Shown piece after piece: positions 53,701 to 62,145 of a stretch of DNA of 64,000 nucleotides. The stretch is from an uncultured beta proteobacterium (GTDB lineage Bacteria; Pseudomonadota; Gammaproteobacteria; Burkholderiales; Burkholderiaceae_C): NCBI GenBank assembly GCA_903869595.1, contig CAIPZV010000085.1, forward strand, positions 1 to 64,000. Reading direction: 5' to 3'. The notes below the pieces were generated by a model, which made no database searches, was not told the origin of the DNA, and saw only the letters and a list, made by a program, of their open reading frames with translations. The position numbers and the translations under genes were made by a program. Within the stretch, counting starts at the first letter, position 1. Every line of letters starts with the position of its first letter.

Positions 53701-54367
53701 CCGCTGCGCTGGATTCGACGATTTCCTGAATCGTTTTCATACCCGCCCAGACACCGGCGTAGCGGCTCATGGCAAGGCCGTGCACGCCCAAATCTAAAAT
53801 ATCCTGCACACTGGCCGGGAAAAACACCGGGGTGCCGCAGGCCTTAAAAATATGGTCGCTCTGGTGCGCTGCCGTCGAGCTTTTGGAGACATGGTCGTCA
53901 CCGGCCACTGCAATCACGCCGCCCCAGGGCGTGGTGCCGGCCATATTGGCGTGCTTGAACACATCGGAGCAACGGTCTACCCCCGGACCTTTGCCATACC
54001 AGATGCCAAACACGCCGTCGTATTTATTGCTGCCCGGCGGCGCAAAGCCTAGTTGTTGCGTGCCCCACAAAGCGGTGGCGGCCAGTTCTTCATTCACGCC
54101 GGGCTGGAAATGCACATGGTGCTCCAGCAAGCGTTTCTTCTCTTTAGCCAGCGATTGGTCGTAACTGCCTAAAGGCGAGCCACGGTAGCCGCTGATAAAG
54201 CCTGCGGTGTTTTTGCCCGCTGCCAGGTCGCGCACACGTTGCATCATCGGCAAGCGCACCAGGGCATGGATGCCGCTCATAAAAGCCTGGCCGGTGGTTT
54301 GGGTGTATTTGTCGTCCAGCGTGACGGATGCGGCGCGTAGCTGGTCGGGGTGCAGGGGGGCGTTCAT
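50768..54367 (-). CDS. Indolepyruvate ferredoxin oxidoreductase family protein (fused alpha-beta)
   Basis: A 1199-residue fused 2-oxoacid:ferredoxin oxidoreductase of the IorA-IorB type, which decarboxylates aryl- or branched pyruvates. Pyrimidine-binding part at the N-terminus (AGFISGYRGSPLGSYDQSL); the TPP-binding motif NLGDGTYFHSGL and LYNDAVAMTGGQ in the middle; an iron-sulfur cysteine group (VCEGCGDCGVQSNCVSVEPL, CNKDISCVKGFC) at about 690-740; then the gamma domain VVAGVGGTGVITIGQLLG, and a C-terminal extension. Characteristic of Burkholderiales for aromatic amino acid breakdown. The direct electron acceptor is not shown. Follows the D-threonine-aldolase-like gene on the same strand. 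Confidence 0.92.
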   Translation of the reverse strand: MNAPLHPDQLRAASVTLDDKYTQTTGQAFMSGIHALVRLPMMQRVRDLAAGKNTAGFISGYRGSPLGSYDQSLAKEKKRLLEHHVHFQPGVNEELAATALWGTQQLGFAPPGSNKYDGVFGIWYGKGPGVDRCSDVFKHANMAGTTPWGGVIAVAGDDHVSKSSTAAHQSDHIFKACGTPVFFPASVQDILDLGVHGLAMSRYAGVWAGMKTIQEIVESSAAVDVDPHRVKMVMPTDFVMPAGGVHIRWPDGALDQEARLFDTKWYAALAYVRANRLNHNVIEGPNDRFGLMASGKAFNDTRQALLDLGLDDATCRRVGIRLHKVAVVWPLEAQLTREFASGLQEILVVEEKRQVIEYQLKEELYHWRADVRPRVVGKFTVSDDAASPYGIGGEWSGSEPSANRLLRANADLTPAMIARAIAQRLTALGVDADVRARMDAQLAILDAKEKSMQALALGAPLAERQPWFCSGCPHNTSTRVPEGSRAMAGIGCHFMTLWMDRSTTGFTQMGGEGVPWVGQQPFVNDAHIFANLGDGTYFHSGLLAVRQSIAAGVNITYKILYNDAVAMTGGQQIGERAEGHSVIQIAQSMRAEGAQRIVVVTDETEKYDGVKGLPEGVAVEHRDSLDAVQRVLREIKGTTVIIYDQTCATEKRRRRKRGTMVDPATRVVINELVCEGCGDCGVQSNCVSVEPLETELGRKRRINQSTCNKDISCVKGFCPSFITVEGGKLRKKKSTAQSASSGPAAGLPEPAVFDLQQAHDGVWGLVVAGVGGTGVITIGQLLGVAAHIEGKGIVTQDAGGLAQKGGATWSHVLISHNQDAIRTTRVGMACADLVIGCDPIVTAGKETSLRLRAGRSRVVLNSHSQPTAAFVQNANWSNPGEACIAAIAATLQEPQSLGCVDAEAIATELLGDSIFTNPVLLGYAWQKGWIPLGQDALLQAMALNAVAVEKNQTAFHWGRLAAHDPAAVQRSLLPAQTVQIVRKQAPTSLDALIEHRATFLTGYQNAAYAQSYRDFVAKVRSAESALGAQADAKELSLSNAVARYLFKLMAYKDEYEVARLHSDPAFKEKINTMFEGDYQVNYHLAPPLLAKKDEKGRLIKQRFGPWMGLGFRLLAPLKVLRGTALDIFGYSEERQGERALVQNYMQTLERMLTNLSPATLPDALRFAKLPEEIRGFGHVKARHIAAVKPSWEGLGGKLP

Positions 54368-54466
54368 GGTGAGGGACTCCTGGGGTAGTGGGGCCGCCTT
54401 GTGGGCGGCAGTCTGTGCAGACGGCTCCGGGTAGGAAGGCTGCGCTAGCTGTGCAGTGTAGTCAAA

Positions 54467-55738
54467 CTAAAAGCAAGTGTGTATCGCGCCGCTGATGGCA
54501 CCGTCGTCTTCGACGAGCGGCATCCAACGCCATTTATCGAAGGTGGTGCAGGGGTGCGACAAGCCCAGCGCCACGCGGTCGCCCACCACTGGCACAGGCC
54601 CCGCAGGGTCAAAGCGCATATAGGCGTGTTGGTCGTTCAGGGCAGTGATGTGCCAATTGGCAGGCGCTGCTTGCGCATCTTGCAAATTGCGCAGGTGCGC
54701 GCTGGCGTGCCATTGCACTGTGGGCAGGGCGATGTCATACGAGATGTCGCGCTTGCCGCAACTGAGCAAAGCCAGCCCCGGCTCGGGCACGGATTGCACC
54801 AGGGTCCAAACCTCTAGCGCGGGCAAGAGTGAGTCGCTTAAGCCCTCACGCTGCTCCACCAGGCGCAGGTAGTGGCGGTAGTGCTCGTGGTCGTGCGTCA
54901 AGTAGCAGCCCGAACGCAACACGCCGCACACCGGCTGCGACAAACCTTGCGCTTGCAGCAGCGGCAACACCAGGTCAAACACCGCCGAGCCACCTGCCGA
55001 CAAAATAATGTCGCCCGACGCAAACCACCCGCGCGCATCACAAGCGCGTGCCACTTCCAGCACCCGGCGGACCAGTGCGCTGACTGCCACCGGATCCAGC
55101 GCCGGGTCGCACACCGCAGCATGGCCTTCATAACACTCCACGCCGCCCAGGCGCACGGCTTTGGAGCTTGTCAGCGCTTGGGCCAGCGCCAAAGCTTCAT
55201 CTAATGTGCGGCAACCGGTGCGCTGGCCGGGAATACCCATTTCGAGCAACACATCAAAAGGCTGGCAGTCGGCTTGCGTATCCGCCCAGGCTTCAATCAA
55301 GCGCAACTGCGCGATGGAATCGACCAAAAACCACACCCGCAAATCAGGGTGCTGGCGCAGCAAGTGCTGCAGCCCGACCAAGTCTGCGGCGCCCAACACC
55401 TGGTTGGCAATGATGGCGCGCCGCACCCCGGCGGCCACGCCCACGCCTATTTGAAACACCGTGGCAAAAGACAAGCCCCAAGCGCCTGCGGCCAGTTGCA
55501 TGGCAAACAACTCGGGCGACATGCTGGTCTTGCCGTGCGGCGCCAGGTGCACGCCCTTGCGCTGCGCAAAGTCCTGCATCCAGCGCAAGTTGTGCATGAG
55601 CGCGCTGCGGCGCAACACCGCCAGCGGAAAAGCCAAGTGGTTGCCCAGCACATTCCAGCCGCGTTGCGCGATGTCGGCCAAGGCACCGGGCTGCGCGCCG
55701 AGGGGAAAGCTTTTGCTGTGCGGGCCTAGTTCATGCAT
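54467..55738 (-). CDS. D-threonine aldolase-like PLP enzyme
   Basis: A 423-residue PLP-dependent enzyme with the alanine racemase-type barrel. The PLP lysine is in HLAPHGKTSMSPELF (about 65-79); LLEMGIPGQRTGCR and ASGDIILSAGGSAVFDL follow, and the C-terminal metal-binding motif LGLSHPCTTFDKWRWMPL matches D-threonine aldolase and D-serine dehydratase relatives (His and Cys ligands of a divalent metal). Many Burkholderiales label this gene amino acid deaminase. The reaction stays uncertain. It lies between the oxidoreductase and mltA, all leftward. Confidence 0.85.
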   Translation of the reverse strand: MHELGPHSKSFPLGAQPGALADIAQRGWNVLGNHLAFPLAVLRRSALMHNLRWMQDFAQRKGVHLAPHGKTSMSPELFAMQLAAGAWGLSFATVFQIGVGVAAGVRRAIIANQVLGAADLVGLQHLLRQHPDLRVWFLVDSIAQLRLIEAWADTQADCQPFDVLLEMGIPGQRTGCRTLDEALALAQALTSSKAVRLGGVECYEGHAAVCDPALDPVAVSALVRRVLEVARACDARGWFASGDIILSAGGSAVFDLVLPLLQAQGLSQPVCGVLRSGCYLTHDHEHYRHYLRLVEQREGLSDSLLPALEVWTLVQSVPEPGLALLSCGKRDISYDIALPTVQWHASAHLRNLQDAQAAPANWHITALNDQHAYMRFDPAGPVPVVGDRVALGLSHPCTTFDKWRWMPLVEDDGAISGAIHTCF

Positions 55739-55796
55739 AGCAGGGCGGCTAATTGCGTTGACATTTTCTTAGCGAACTCCATCAAGGTAGGTGCAC

Positions 55797-57029
55797 TCAC
55801 TTGGGCCACAACACCCACATCTGCAAAGGCTGCTTGAGCCGCCCGGCCAAATCCCCTGCTTGCGGGCCGAAGCCGGCGAAGTAGTCGGCGCGCACTGCGC
55901 CGGTGATGGCGCTGCCGGTGTCTTGGGCAATGACCAATTGTTGCAATTGGGTTTGCGGGCCTGCCGAGCTGATCCAGACCGGTGTGCCATAGGGGATGCT
56001 GCCCGGATCGACGGCTATCGATCGGCCAGCGCTCAGGGCCACACCTTGCGCGCCACGCGGGCCCGCGTCCACTTCGCTTTCGCTCAAGGCTTCTTCCCGA
56101 AAAAACACCATGCGCGGGTTACTCCACAGCAGCTCTTGCTGGCGCTGCGGATTGCGTGCCAGCCAGGCTTTGATGCCCGGCCAGCTAGCGTCTTTGGTCA
56201 GGCCCTGGTCTAGCAGCCATTTGCCTACGCTTTTATAGGGTTGCTCGTTGGTGCCGGCAAAAGCCAAGCGCGAGTTGCGAAAACTGCCATCGGGCTGCTG
56301 CACGCGGATGCGTCCCGAACCTTGGATTTGCAGTACCAGCGCATCCACCGGGTCATCCAGATACACCAGCGCTTTGCCCTTGAGCGCGGCTTTGGCCTCG
56401 GGCAAGGTGTCCATTTCTTTGCGGGTGTACCAGGGCTTGCGGCTGGCCAGGTTGGCCGGTGGCGCGTAAATCGGCGCACTGAAACTGGCGCTGGGCGTGC
56501 GGCTAGCCTCAAATACCGGTTCGTAATACGCGGTGAGCAAACCTTGGGTTTCGCCTTGCAGCGATTCGACGCGGTAGGGCTGCAAGTGACGGTACATCCA
56601 GGCGCGTTGCCCGGCTGCATCGGCGTTAGCTAGCGCCATGGCTTGCGGGCACAAAGTAGACAGCGCCGGGGGCATGCTGGCGCTACGCTCACAGCTTTTG
56701 ATCCAAGCGCGCCAGCCTTGGCCCAAGGCATCTTGCTGCAAACCGGGTAAGGCGTCCCAGCCCACGCCCACCCAGCGGCTACGCGCTTGGACGATGGTTT
56801 GCCCGGTTTCTACTTTAGGCGGTGCAACTACCACTGCCGCAGCGGGTGCCACTTGCGGCGCAGTAGTAGACGCAGCCGGTGTGCGGTCTTCAACCGGCGC
56901 ATGGGTAGGGCTACTGCCGCAAGCACCCAGGCTTCCTACAATCAGCGCGCACATCACTGCGGCAACACCCCACCCCATGACCCTGATTATTTTGGAAGCA
57001 CTCGGCGCTGGCGTGTTGCTGGTTGGCAT
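55797..57029 (-). CDS. mltA: Membrane-bound lytic murein transglycosylase A
   Basis: A 410-residue lipoprotein that cleaves peptidoglycan to 1,6-anhydro-muramyl products. ATG 57029 gives a basic N-terminus and helix (IRVMGWGVAAVMCALIVGSL) ended by a lipobox LGAC (Cys about 38); ATG 57044 is possible. The MltA domain has TAYYEPVFEAS, ALVYLDDPVDALVLQIQGSG, RLAFAGTNEQPYKSVGKWLL and the 3D domain with SIAVDPGSIPYGTPVW, DTGSAITGAVRADYFAG, holding the catalytic Asp. Between the aldolase-like and nitrilase-type genes. Confidence 0.94.
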   Translation of the reverse strand: MPTSNTPAPSASKIIRVMGWGVAAVMCALIVGSLGACGSSPTHAPVEDRTPAASTTAPQVAPAAAVVVAPPKVETGQTIVQARSRWVGVGWDALPGLQQDALGQGWRAWIKSCERSASMPPALSTLCPQAMALANADAAGQRAWMYRHLQPYRVESLQGETQGLLTAYYEPVFEASRTPSASFSAPIYAPPANLASRKPWYTRKEMDTLPEAKAALKGKALVYLDDPVDALVLQIQGSGRIRVQQPDGSFRNSRLAFAGTNEQPYKSVGKWLLDQGLTKDASWPGIKAWLARNPQRQQELLWSNPRMVFFREEALSESEVDAGPRGAQGVALSAGRSIAVDPGSIPYGTPVWISSAGPQTQLQQLVIAQDTGSAITGAVRADYFAGFGPQAGDLAGRLKQPLQMWVLWPK

Positions 57030-57121
57030 CGTGTGGTGGACCATGTTTTCGGGGCGTAAAAACGGGGAGTTGCCCCCGCAGTCTTCTGACGACGAAACGC
57101 CACCCAAGCCGTAAGCGACGT

Positions 57122-57946
57122 TCACAGCAAGCGGTGTTGCAAAGCCGGTAGCTGCATGCGGCAGCGTGCCAATTGCGCAGCATCCAACGTGGCCAAGACC
57201 ACACCCGGCTCTTGCGCTTGCTGCGCCAATATGGCGCCCCAAGGGTCTATGGCCAAGGATTGGCCCCAGGTGCGGCGCCCGTTGGGGTGCGTGCCGCCTT
57301 GCGCAGCGGCCAGCACAAAGCTCAGGTTTTCTACCGCGCGGGTGCGCAGTAGCAATTCCCAATGCGCTTGGCCGGTGGTGTAGGTAAAAGCGCTGGGTAC
57401 CAGAAGTAAGTCTGCCCCGGCTGCGGAGTGGGTGCGGTACAACTCGGCAAAGCGCAAGTCGTAGCACACGCTCATGCCCACCGTCCACACATGCCCGTCG
57501 CGCGAGGGCAGTGCAAACTGCACTGGCTGGTGCCCCGCTTGCAGCACACGAGATTCGTCATAGGACTCGGTGCCATTGTCAAAGCGAAATAAATGAATTT
57601 TGTCGTAACGCGCAGCGCAAGCCCCCTGCGGGTCAAAGGCCAGGCTGCTGTTAAACACCTTGTCGCTGTCGCCCGCCGCGCTGGTGGACAAAGGCAAGGT
57701 GCCGCCCACAATCCACAACCCTAAGCGGCGGGCTTGCTTTGACAAAAAGTCTTGAATCGGGCCGCTGCCAAACTGTTCTTGAATGGCCAGCTTTTCACCG
57801 TCGTGCTGGCCGATCAGGCAAAAGTATTCGGGCAATACTGCCAGCTCCGCTCCGGCCTGCGCGGCTTGTTCTAACAACTTGGCGGCCTGCGCTAAGTTGT
57901 CTTGCACCACGCCGGTGGACACCATTTGAATTGCTGCGACCTGCAT
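57122..57946 (-). CDS. Carbon-nitrogen hydrolase (nitrilase superfamily)
   Basis: A 274-residue amidase of the nitrilase fold with all three catalytic residues: Glu in AVLPEYFCLIG, Lys in YDKIHLFRFD, Cys in MSVCYDLRFAELYR. Members next to yhdP and mltA resemble deaminated-glutathione amidase (NIT1/YbeM), and the motif HLFD-like loop agrees, but ureido-acid or omega-amidase activity cannot be excluded. It follows yhdP by 45 bases on the same strand and probably shares its transcript. Confidence 0.88.
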   Translation of the reverse strand: MQVAAIQMVSTGVVQDNLAQAAKLLEQAAQAGAELAVLPEYFCLIGQHDGEKLAIQEQFGSGPIQDFLSKQARRLGLWIVGGTLPLSTSAAGDSDKVFNSSLAFDPQGACAARYDKIHLFRFDNGTESYDESRVLQAGHQPVQFALPSRDGHVWTVGMSVCYDLRFAELYRTHSAAGADLLLVPSAFTYTTGQAHWELLLRTRAVENLSFVLAAAQGGTHPNGRRTWGQSLAIDPWGAILAQQAQEPGVVLATLDAAQLARCRMQLPALQHRLL

Positions 57947-57991
57947 ACCACGCTCCTGAAAAACGGGTTAAATAAAAAAAGCCTAGGCGGC

Positions 57992-60900
57992 TTACTTGGG
58001 TGTGTTGCTGCGTTCCACCTTGGTGATGCGCGGCTCGACCCAAGTGCCGTCTATAAAAAACTCATGCGTGTTGGCTTGCACCAGCGGCTTGAGCAGCAGC
58101 CATTGCGCCAGCAAGGAATAAATACCCACCACCGGATTGACGGCGGTATAGACCAGGGCGGCACCAGCGGCATTGAGCTCAGGAATCACCACCACTTTAA
58201 TCGCCTGGGTTTCCTTGGCAATATCAGCGCTACCTTCCATCAAGACGACCGCATTAGGCCCCTTCATTTGCAGATTGTTGGTGCGCGCCTGGCCCTGCGT
58301 AATATTGACGTCGCCGCGCACAAAATCAAAGGCAAAGCCTTCGCTAAACACATCCCGAAAATCCAGCATCAAACGCCGTGGCAAGGATTGCAAACTCAGC
58401 ACAGCGAGTAGCTTGCCGATATTGGGCTCGCTCTTGAGAAACTGCCCATCATCTAAGGCTACGTTAAAGCTGCCGGTCATGCTCGGGTAGTCCACGGTAA
58501 TCGGCGAGCCGAGCCAGCCCACTTGTCCCTCGATTTTCCCTTTGCCTTTGCGGATGACATTTTTCATGCCGTAGCGCGCCAGCAAGTCGCCCGAGTCCTT
58601 GACCTCGAGTTTGAAGTCCAACTGCGTGCGGCGCCGGTCGCGCATGGATTCGGCGGGCACATTGGCCGCAGCGCCAGGCGCCGGGGGTTGCAAGCGCCAA
58701 GAGCCGCTGGCGTTAAGCACCGCCTCAGGCATGGAGACATTAAAGCGTTTGAGCAGCCACTCACGCTGCGTATCGCGCGCGGCAGGCGACACCTGGTTAA
58801 TGGCTTCCACTTCCAGCCGCCCCAACTTGCGGCCTTGCAATTCAAACTCTTCGGCCACCACGTCCAGCGCCGGAATGCTGGAGGGTTGCTCGTCCAACAA
58901 TTTATCCACTTCCTGCGCAGCGCTGCTATTGAGTGTGAGCCGGCTGAGGCGCGCATACAGACGTCCCGCGTTGCTGATTTCTGTCGTGGTGCCGCCTAGC
59001 CCGGCCTGGCGGTACTCAAGTTGCCCGCTGAACTCGGTAGTCTCGGCTTGCGCGCGCCACAAGTTGCCGATGCGCGTCGCCTTGAGGTTGACTGCATGTA
59101 CTGCGTGGCCGCTCCAACTGATTTCGCGCGCGCGCAGTTGCAGTGCATTGGGTAGGAAATCCGTGCCCAAATCAAACTGCGGCGTGCTGATTTTTTTGCG
59201 CGTACCCACGCTATTGCTTACACCACTGAACAGCACGGACCAGGTATCCACATCCAGCGTGTCCATGTTCAGCCGCGCGGAAATACCTTGCGTGGGCATG
59301 GCCATGGCTTCGTTCGCACCGGCGCCAAGGGCCATGGTGCCGCGCAGTACCCGTGGTGCAGCGCTGGAAATATCGCGTAGCAAATTGAGGTTGGCAACCG
59401 TGCCCAGGCTCACTTGCCACTGCTCTTGGTTTTTCGCGACTGCTGCACCGCTGGCGTCCAGCGGCGCGGACACTTGCATGCGCAGCGGCAAAGACGCTTC
59501 GGCGGTTTTGGTAAGCGGTGCAGGCAGGCTCAGTGACATGCCTTGCAAATTGGAGTTCACCGTGATATCTGGCACGCCCAAGCGCATCACGATCGTTGCC
59601 TGGTAGTTGGCCGCACCTGCGGCGTAGTGCGCCAAATTGCTCAGCCCGCCCAGTTCAGCAGCCTCGCGCAAACCTTCTGCGGCTACACGCCCGTCCAGCC
59701 GCAGAGTTGCCGGGCTGGCTTTCAAGTTCGCCCCCCCATCCGCAGCTTTGGCGGTGGAGGCAGCGGGGCTATCGGTCACAGCGCCTAAATTGCCCAAGCT
59801 GCCATCAATGCGTACATCGCCGCCAAACAAACGCCCGGTCACGCCATTGACGTTGTAGCCAAATTCGGTGAAGTTAATCGGCCCGCGCGCGCGCAAGATG
59901 CGCGGCGTGGTTGGCAGGATTTGTACGTCATTGCCTTGCAAATTGACGCTGCCGTTAACCGTCATGCGGTTGGTATCAGCCAGCGGGAAATCGAGTTTGA
60001 CGCGGTACTCGCCCAGGCCATTGGCCGAGGCCTTGGACAGCGCCTGTCCGGTCATCTCGGCCAGGGGCGAATTATTGGTTACGGTCAGAGCATCGGCCAG
60101 TGGCCCGCGGCCTTGTGCGTTGACGGATACCGTGGAAGTTCCGTACAGATTGTTAATTACCGCGTCGCCGCGCACCATGGGCACCGTGCCCCATAGGCCG
60201 CGCATGCCGTTGAGGTAAAGCGCGCTTTGGTCTATTACCAACTCGCCATTGAGCTGGGTAAATACCGGCCAGGGCAGTTTGGTGGTGGGCAAGGGCGGCA
60301 CATAGGCGAAAGTTGCATTGCTGACATTGGCCGAAACCCGGAACTCGCCCTGTCGCGCTTGCGCAAAGGGAAACTCGCGTAAGTTGCCTTTGAGTTTGAG
60401 TTTGATGTCCGACGCGCTACCCGCGCGCACAGCATCTCGCACATAGTCGCGCAGGTCTTTAGACAGGGACAGCGGCAAATAGCGCTGCACGCGGGTCAGC
60501 TCCACGCGGGCGAAGCGTCCTTGCAGATCGACCGTGCCAGGCCCGGTGCCGCTTGGCTGCATGGCCCATTGCCCGTCTAACTCACCCTGCACATCGGCAT
60601 TGGTGATGCGCACTTTGCTGGCACTCACAGTCCAGCCGGTAGAAGCCTTTTTCCATTGGAGGTCCGCGCTTAATTCGTTCACCGGTACCAAGGGTTCGGA
60701 CAAGTGCCGTCCGAAGTCGAAGACCCCTTTACTCATGGCCAATTGCGCGCGCCCACCGCGCTCGCTCAGGTCCAGCTCCAGGTCCAGGCCGCGAAAGCCG
60801 GGCGTTCCTTCGGCTTGTGGTGCAATGCCGGCTTGGCGGATACGGCCCTTCACGACGAAGGTCTCCGGGGCGCTTAATACGCCTTTCCAGCTCGCCTGAA

Positions 60901-62119
60901 AACCTTGCACATTACCAATCGGCTGGTAGGCCTCTAACCAAGCGCGCAGCTTGGCATCCAGGGGAAAGCGCTGTGCGATCTGGCTCAAAGCGCCCACATC
61001 CAAGCGTTCGGCGACCAGTTCACCGCGCGCCGGCGCCGAGTCAATCTTGGCGCCTTTGCCTGTCTGCGCATCCCAAATCGACAAACGTGCATTGCCGCCA
61101 GGCCAGCGTACGCCGTCGCTGGTTACAAACTGCAAACCGTCGCTGGTGTATTCCATGCCGCCATCAATTTTGCGCGCAGCCAGGCGCCCGGAAGCGGTGG
61201 GCACCACCATGGAGGGCGTTTGTTCACCCTGGCCCAGTTGTACATCTTTGACCAGCACATCCGCGGTGGCGCCTGTGAATTGGCCGCGCAGCACATCGGC
61301 CCATGCGCGTACGCTGCCACGCCCCTGGCTGACGTTGGTGCCTAAGTCCAGATAGTTGCGTAACTGGCCCCAGTCCACATCGCCAAACAGGGCATACATC
61401 TGCCCTGACCACGTGTTGACCTCGCCCACATGCCGGGAAAGTACCGGATGGCTAAATAAACCTTGCACCGTAAAGCGATCGCCCCATGCGCTTGGCGGGC
61501 TGGCATCGAGCCTAAAGCTGTGGTTAAAACGCCGGTTACGTAACACCAGGTCCACATCGGACAATTCCAGCGGCGCTGTGCCACGCGTTTCATCGGTCCA
61601 ACGCAGTTGGCCGTGGCGGATGGCGATTTCCGGTTGGCTGAAGAGCCAGTCGCCCGCCGCGCCGGGCGTATCATCGATCTGGCTTAGTTGCAAGCCAGCA
61701 ATCCAGATGGAGCGGTCGGGCGCGCGCCGGATATCGAGCACAGCGCCTTCCACATACAGTTGTTCCAAGTTACCGGCGGCCAGCGAGCGCGGGGAAATCG
61801 CCGCCTTTACCGTGGGCAGCGTCAGCGCCACCCGACCTTGCTGGTCCACCAATTGCAGCCCATGCAGCGCGAGCGAGGGAATCAGCCCGTTGGATACCGC
61901 CTCGATATTGCCAATGCGCACCCCTACCCCCAAACGCTGGGTGGCTTGTTCTTCCAGCCAAGGGCGCAAAGTGTCGATTCGCGGCACAATGACAAAGTGC
62001 AACACCGCCCAGAACATCGCAAACAACAGCCAAGCTGCGCCGACCAGGCGCAGCAGCCATGTGGCCAAAAAAGCGACTGTCAACAAGGTGCGCGAGGGGG
62101 TCTTGGTGGGTTCAATCAT
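57992..62119 (-). CDS. yhdP: YhdP family protein (AsmA-like)
   Basis: A 1375-residue envelope-spanning protein: an N-terminal transmembrane helix (about 25-50, VGAAWLLFAMFWAVLHFVIV) then a very long periplasmic part made of beta-rich repeats, with the DUF3971 and AsmA-2 type regions (LRAWLEAYQPIGNVQGFQ, GDLLARYGMKNVIRKGKGKI, GNVNGLNMGPNAVVLMEG-like closing segment QMKGPNAVVLMEGSADIAKE). E. coli YhdP works with TamB and YdbH in phospholipid transport to the outer membrane. It diverges from glnE and leads a unit with the nitrilase gene. Confidence 0.92.
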   Translation of the reverse strand: MIEPTKTPSRTLLTVAFLATWLLRLVGAAWLLFAMFWAVLHFVIVPRIDTLRPWLEEQATQRLGVGVRIGNIEAVSNGLIPSLALHGLQLVDQQGRVALTLPTVKAAISPRSLAAGNLEQLYVEGAVLDIRRAPDRSIWIAGLQLSQIDDTPGAAGDWLFSQPEIAIRHGQLRWTDETRGTAPLELSDVDLVLRNRRFNHSFRLDASPPSAWGDRFTVQGLFSHPVLSRHVGEVNTWSGQMYALFGDVDWGQLRNYLDLGTNVSQGRGSVRAWADVLRGQFTGATADVLVKDVQLGQGEQTPSMVVPTASGRLAARKIDGGMEYTSDGLQFVTSDGVRWPGGNARLSIWDAQTGKGAKIDSAPARGELVAERLDVGALSQIAQRFPLDAKLRAWLEAYQPIGNVQGFQASWKGVLSAPETFVVKGRIRQAGIAPQAEGTPGFRGLDLELDLSERGGRAQLAMSKGVFDFGRHLSEPLVPVNELSADLQWKKASTGWTVSASKVRITNADVQGELDGQWAMQPSGTGPGTVDLQGRFARVELTRVQRYLPLSLSKDLRDYVRDAVRAGSASDIKLKLKGNLREFPFAQARQGEFRVSANVSNATFAYVPPLPTTKLPWPVFTQLNGELVIDQSALYLNGMRGLWGTVPMVRGDAVINNLYGTSTVSVNAQGRGPLADALTVTNNSPLAEMTGQALSKASANGLGEYRVKLDFPLADTNRMTVNGSVNLQGNDVQILPTTPRILRARGPINFTEFGYNVNGVTGRLFGGDVRIDGSLGNLGAVTDSPAASTAKAADGGANLKASPATLRLDGRVAAEGLREAAELGGLSNLAHYAAGAANYQATIVMRLGVPDITVNSNLQGMSLSLPAPLTKTAEASLPLRMQVSAPLDASGAAVAKNQEQWQVSLGTVANLNLLRDISSAAPRVLRGTMALGAGANEAMAMPTQGISARLNMDTLDVDTWSVLFSGVSNSVGTRKKISTPQFDLGTDFLPNALQLRAREISWSGHAVHAVNLKATRIGNLWRAQAETTEFSGQLEYRQAGLGGTTTEISNAGRLYARLSRLTLNSSAAQEVDKLLDEQPSSIPALDVVAEEFELQGRKLGRLEVEAINQVSPAARDTQREWLLKRFNVSMPEAVLNASGSWRLQPPAPGAAANVPAESMRDRRRTQLDFKLEVKDSGDLLARYGMKNVIRKGKGKIEGQVGWLGSPITVDYPSMTGSFNVALDDGQFLKSEPNIGKLLAVLSLQSLPRRLMLDFRDVFSEGFAFDFVRGDVNITQGQARTNNLQMKGPNAVVLMEGSADIAKETQAIKVVVIPELNAAGAALVYTAVNPVVGIYSLLAQWLLLKPLVQANTHEFFIDGTWVEPRITKVERSNTPK

Positions 62120-62145
62120 TGGCGCGTGCAGTCAAGCTTGGAATT

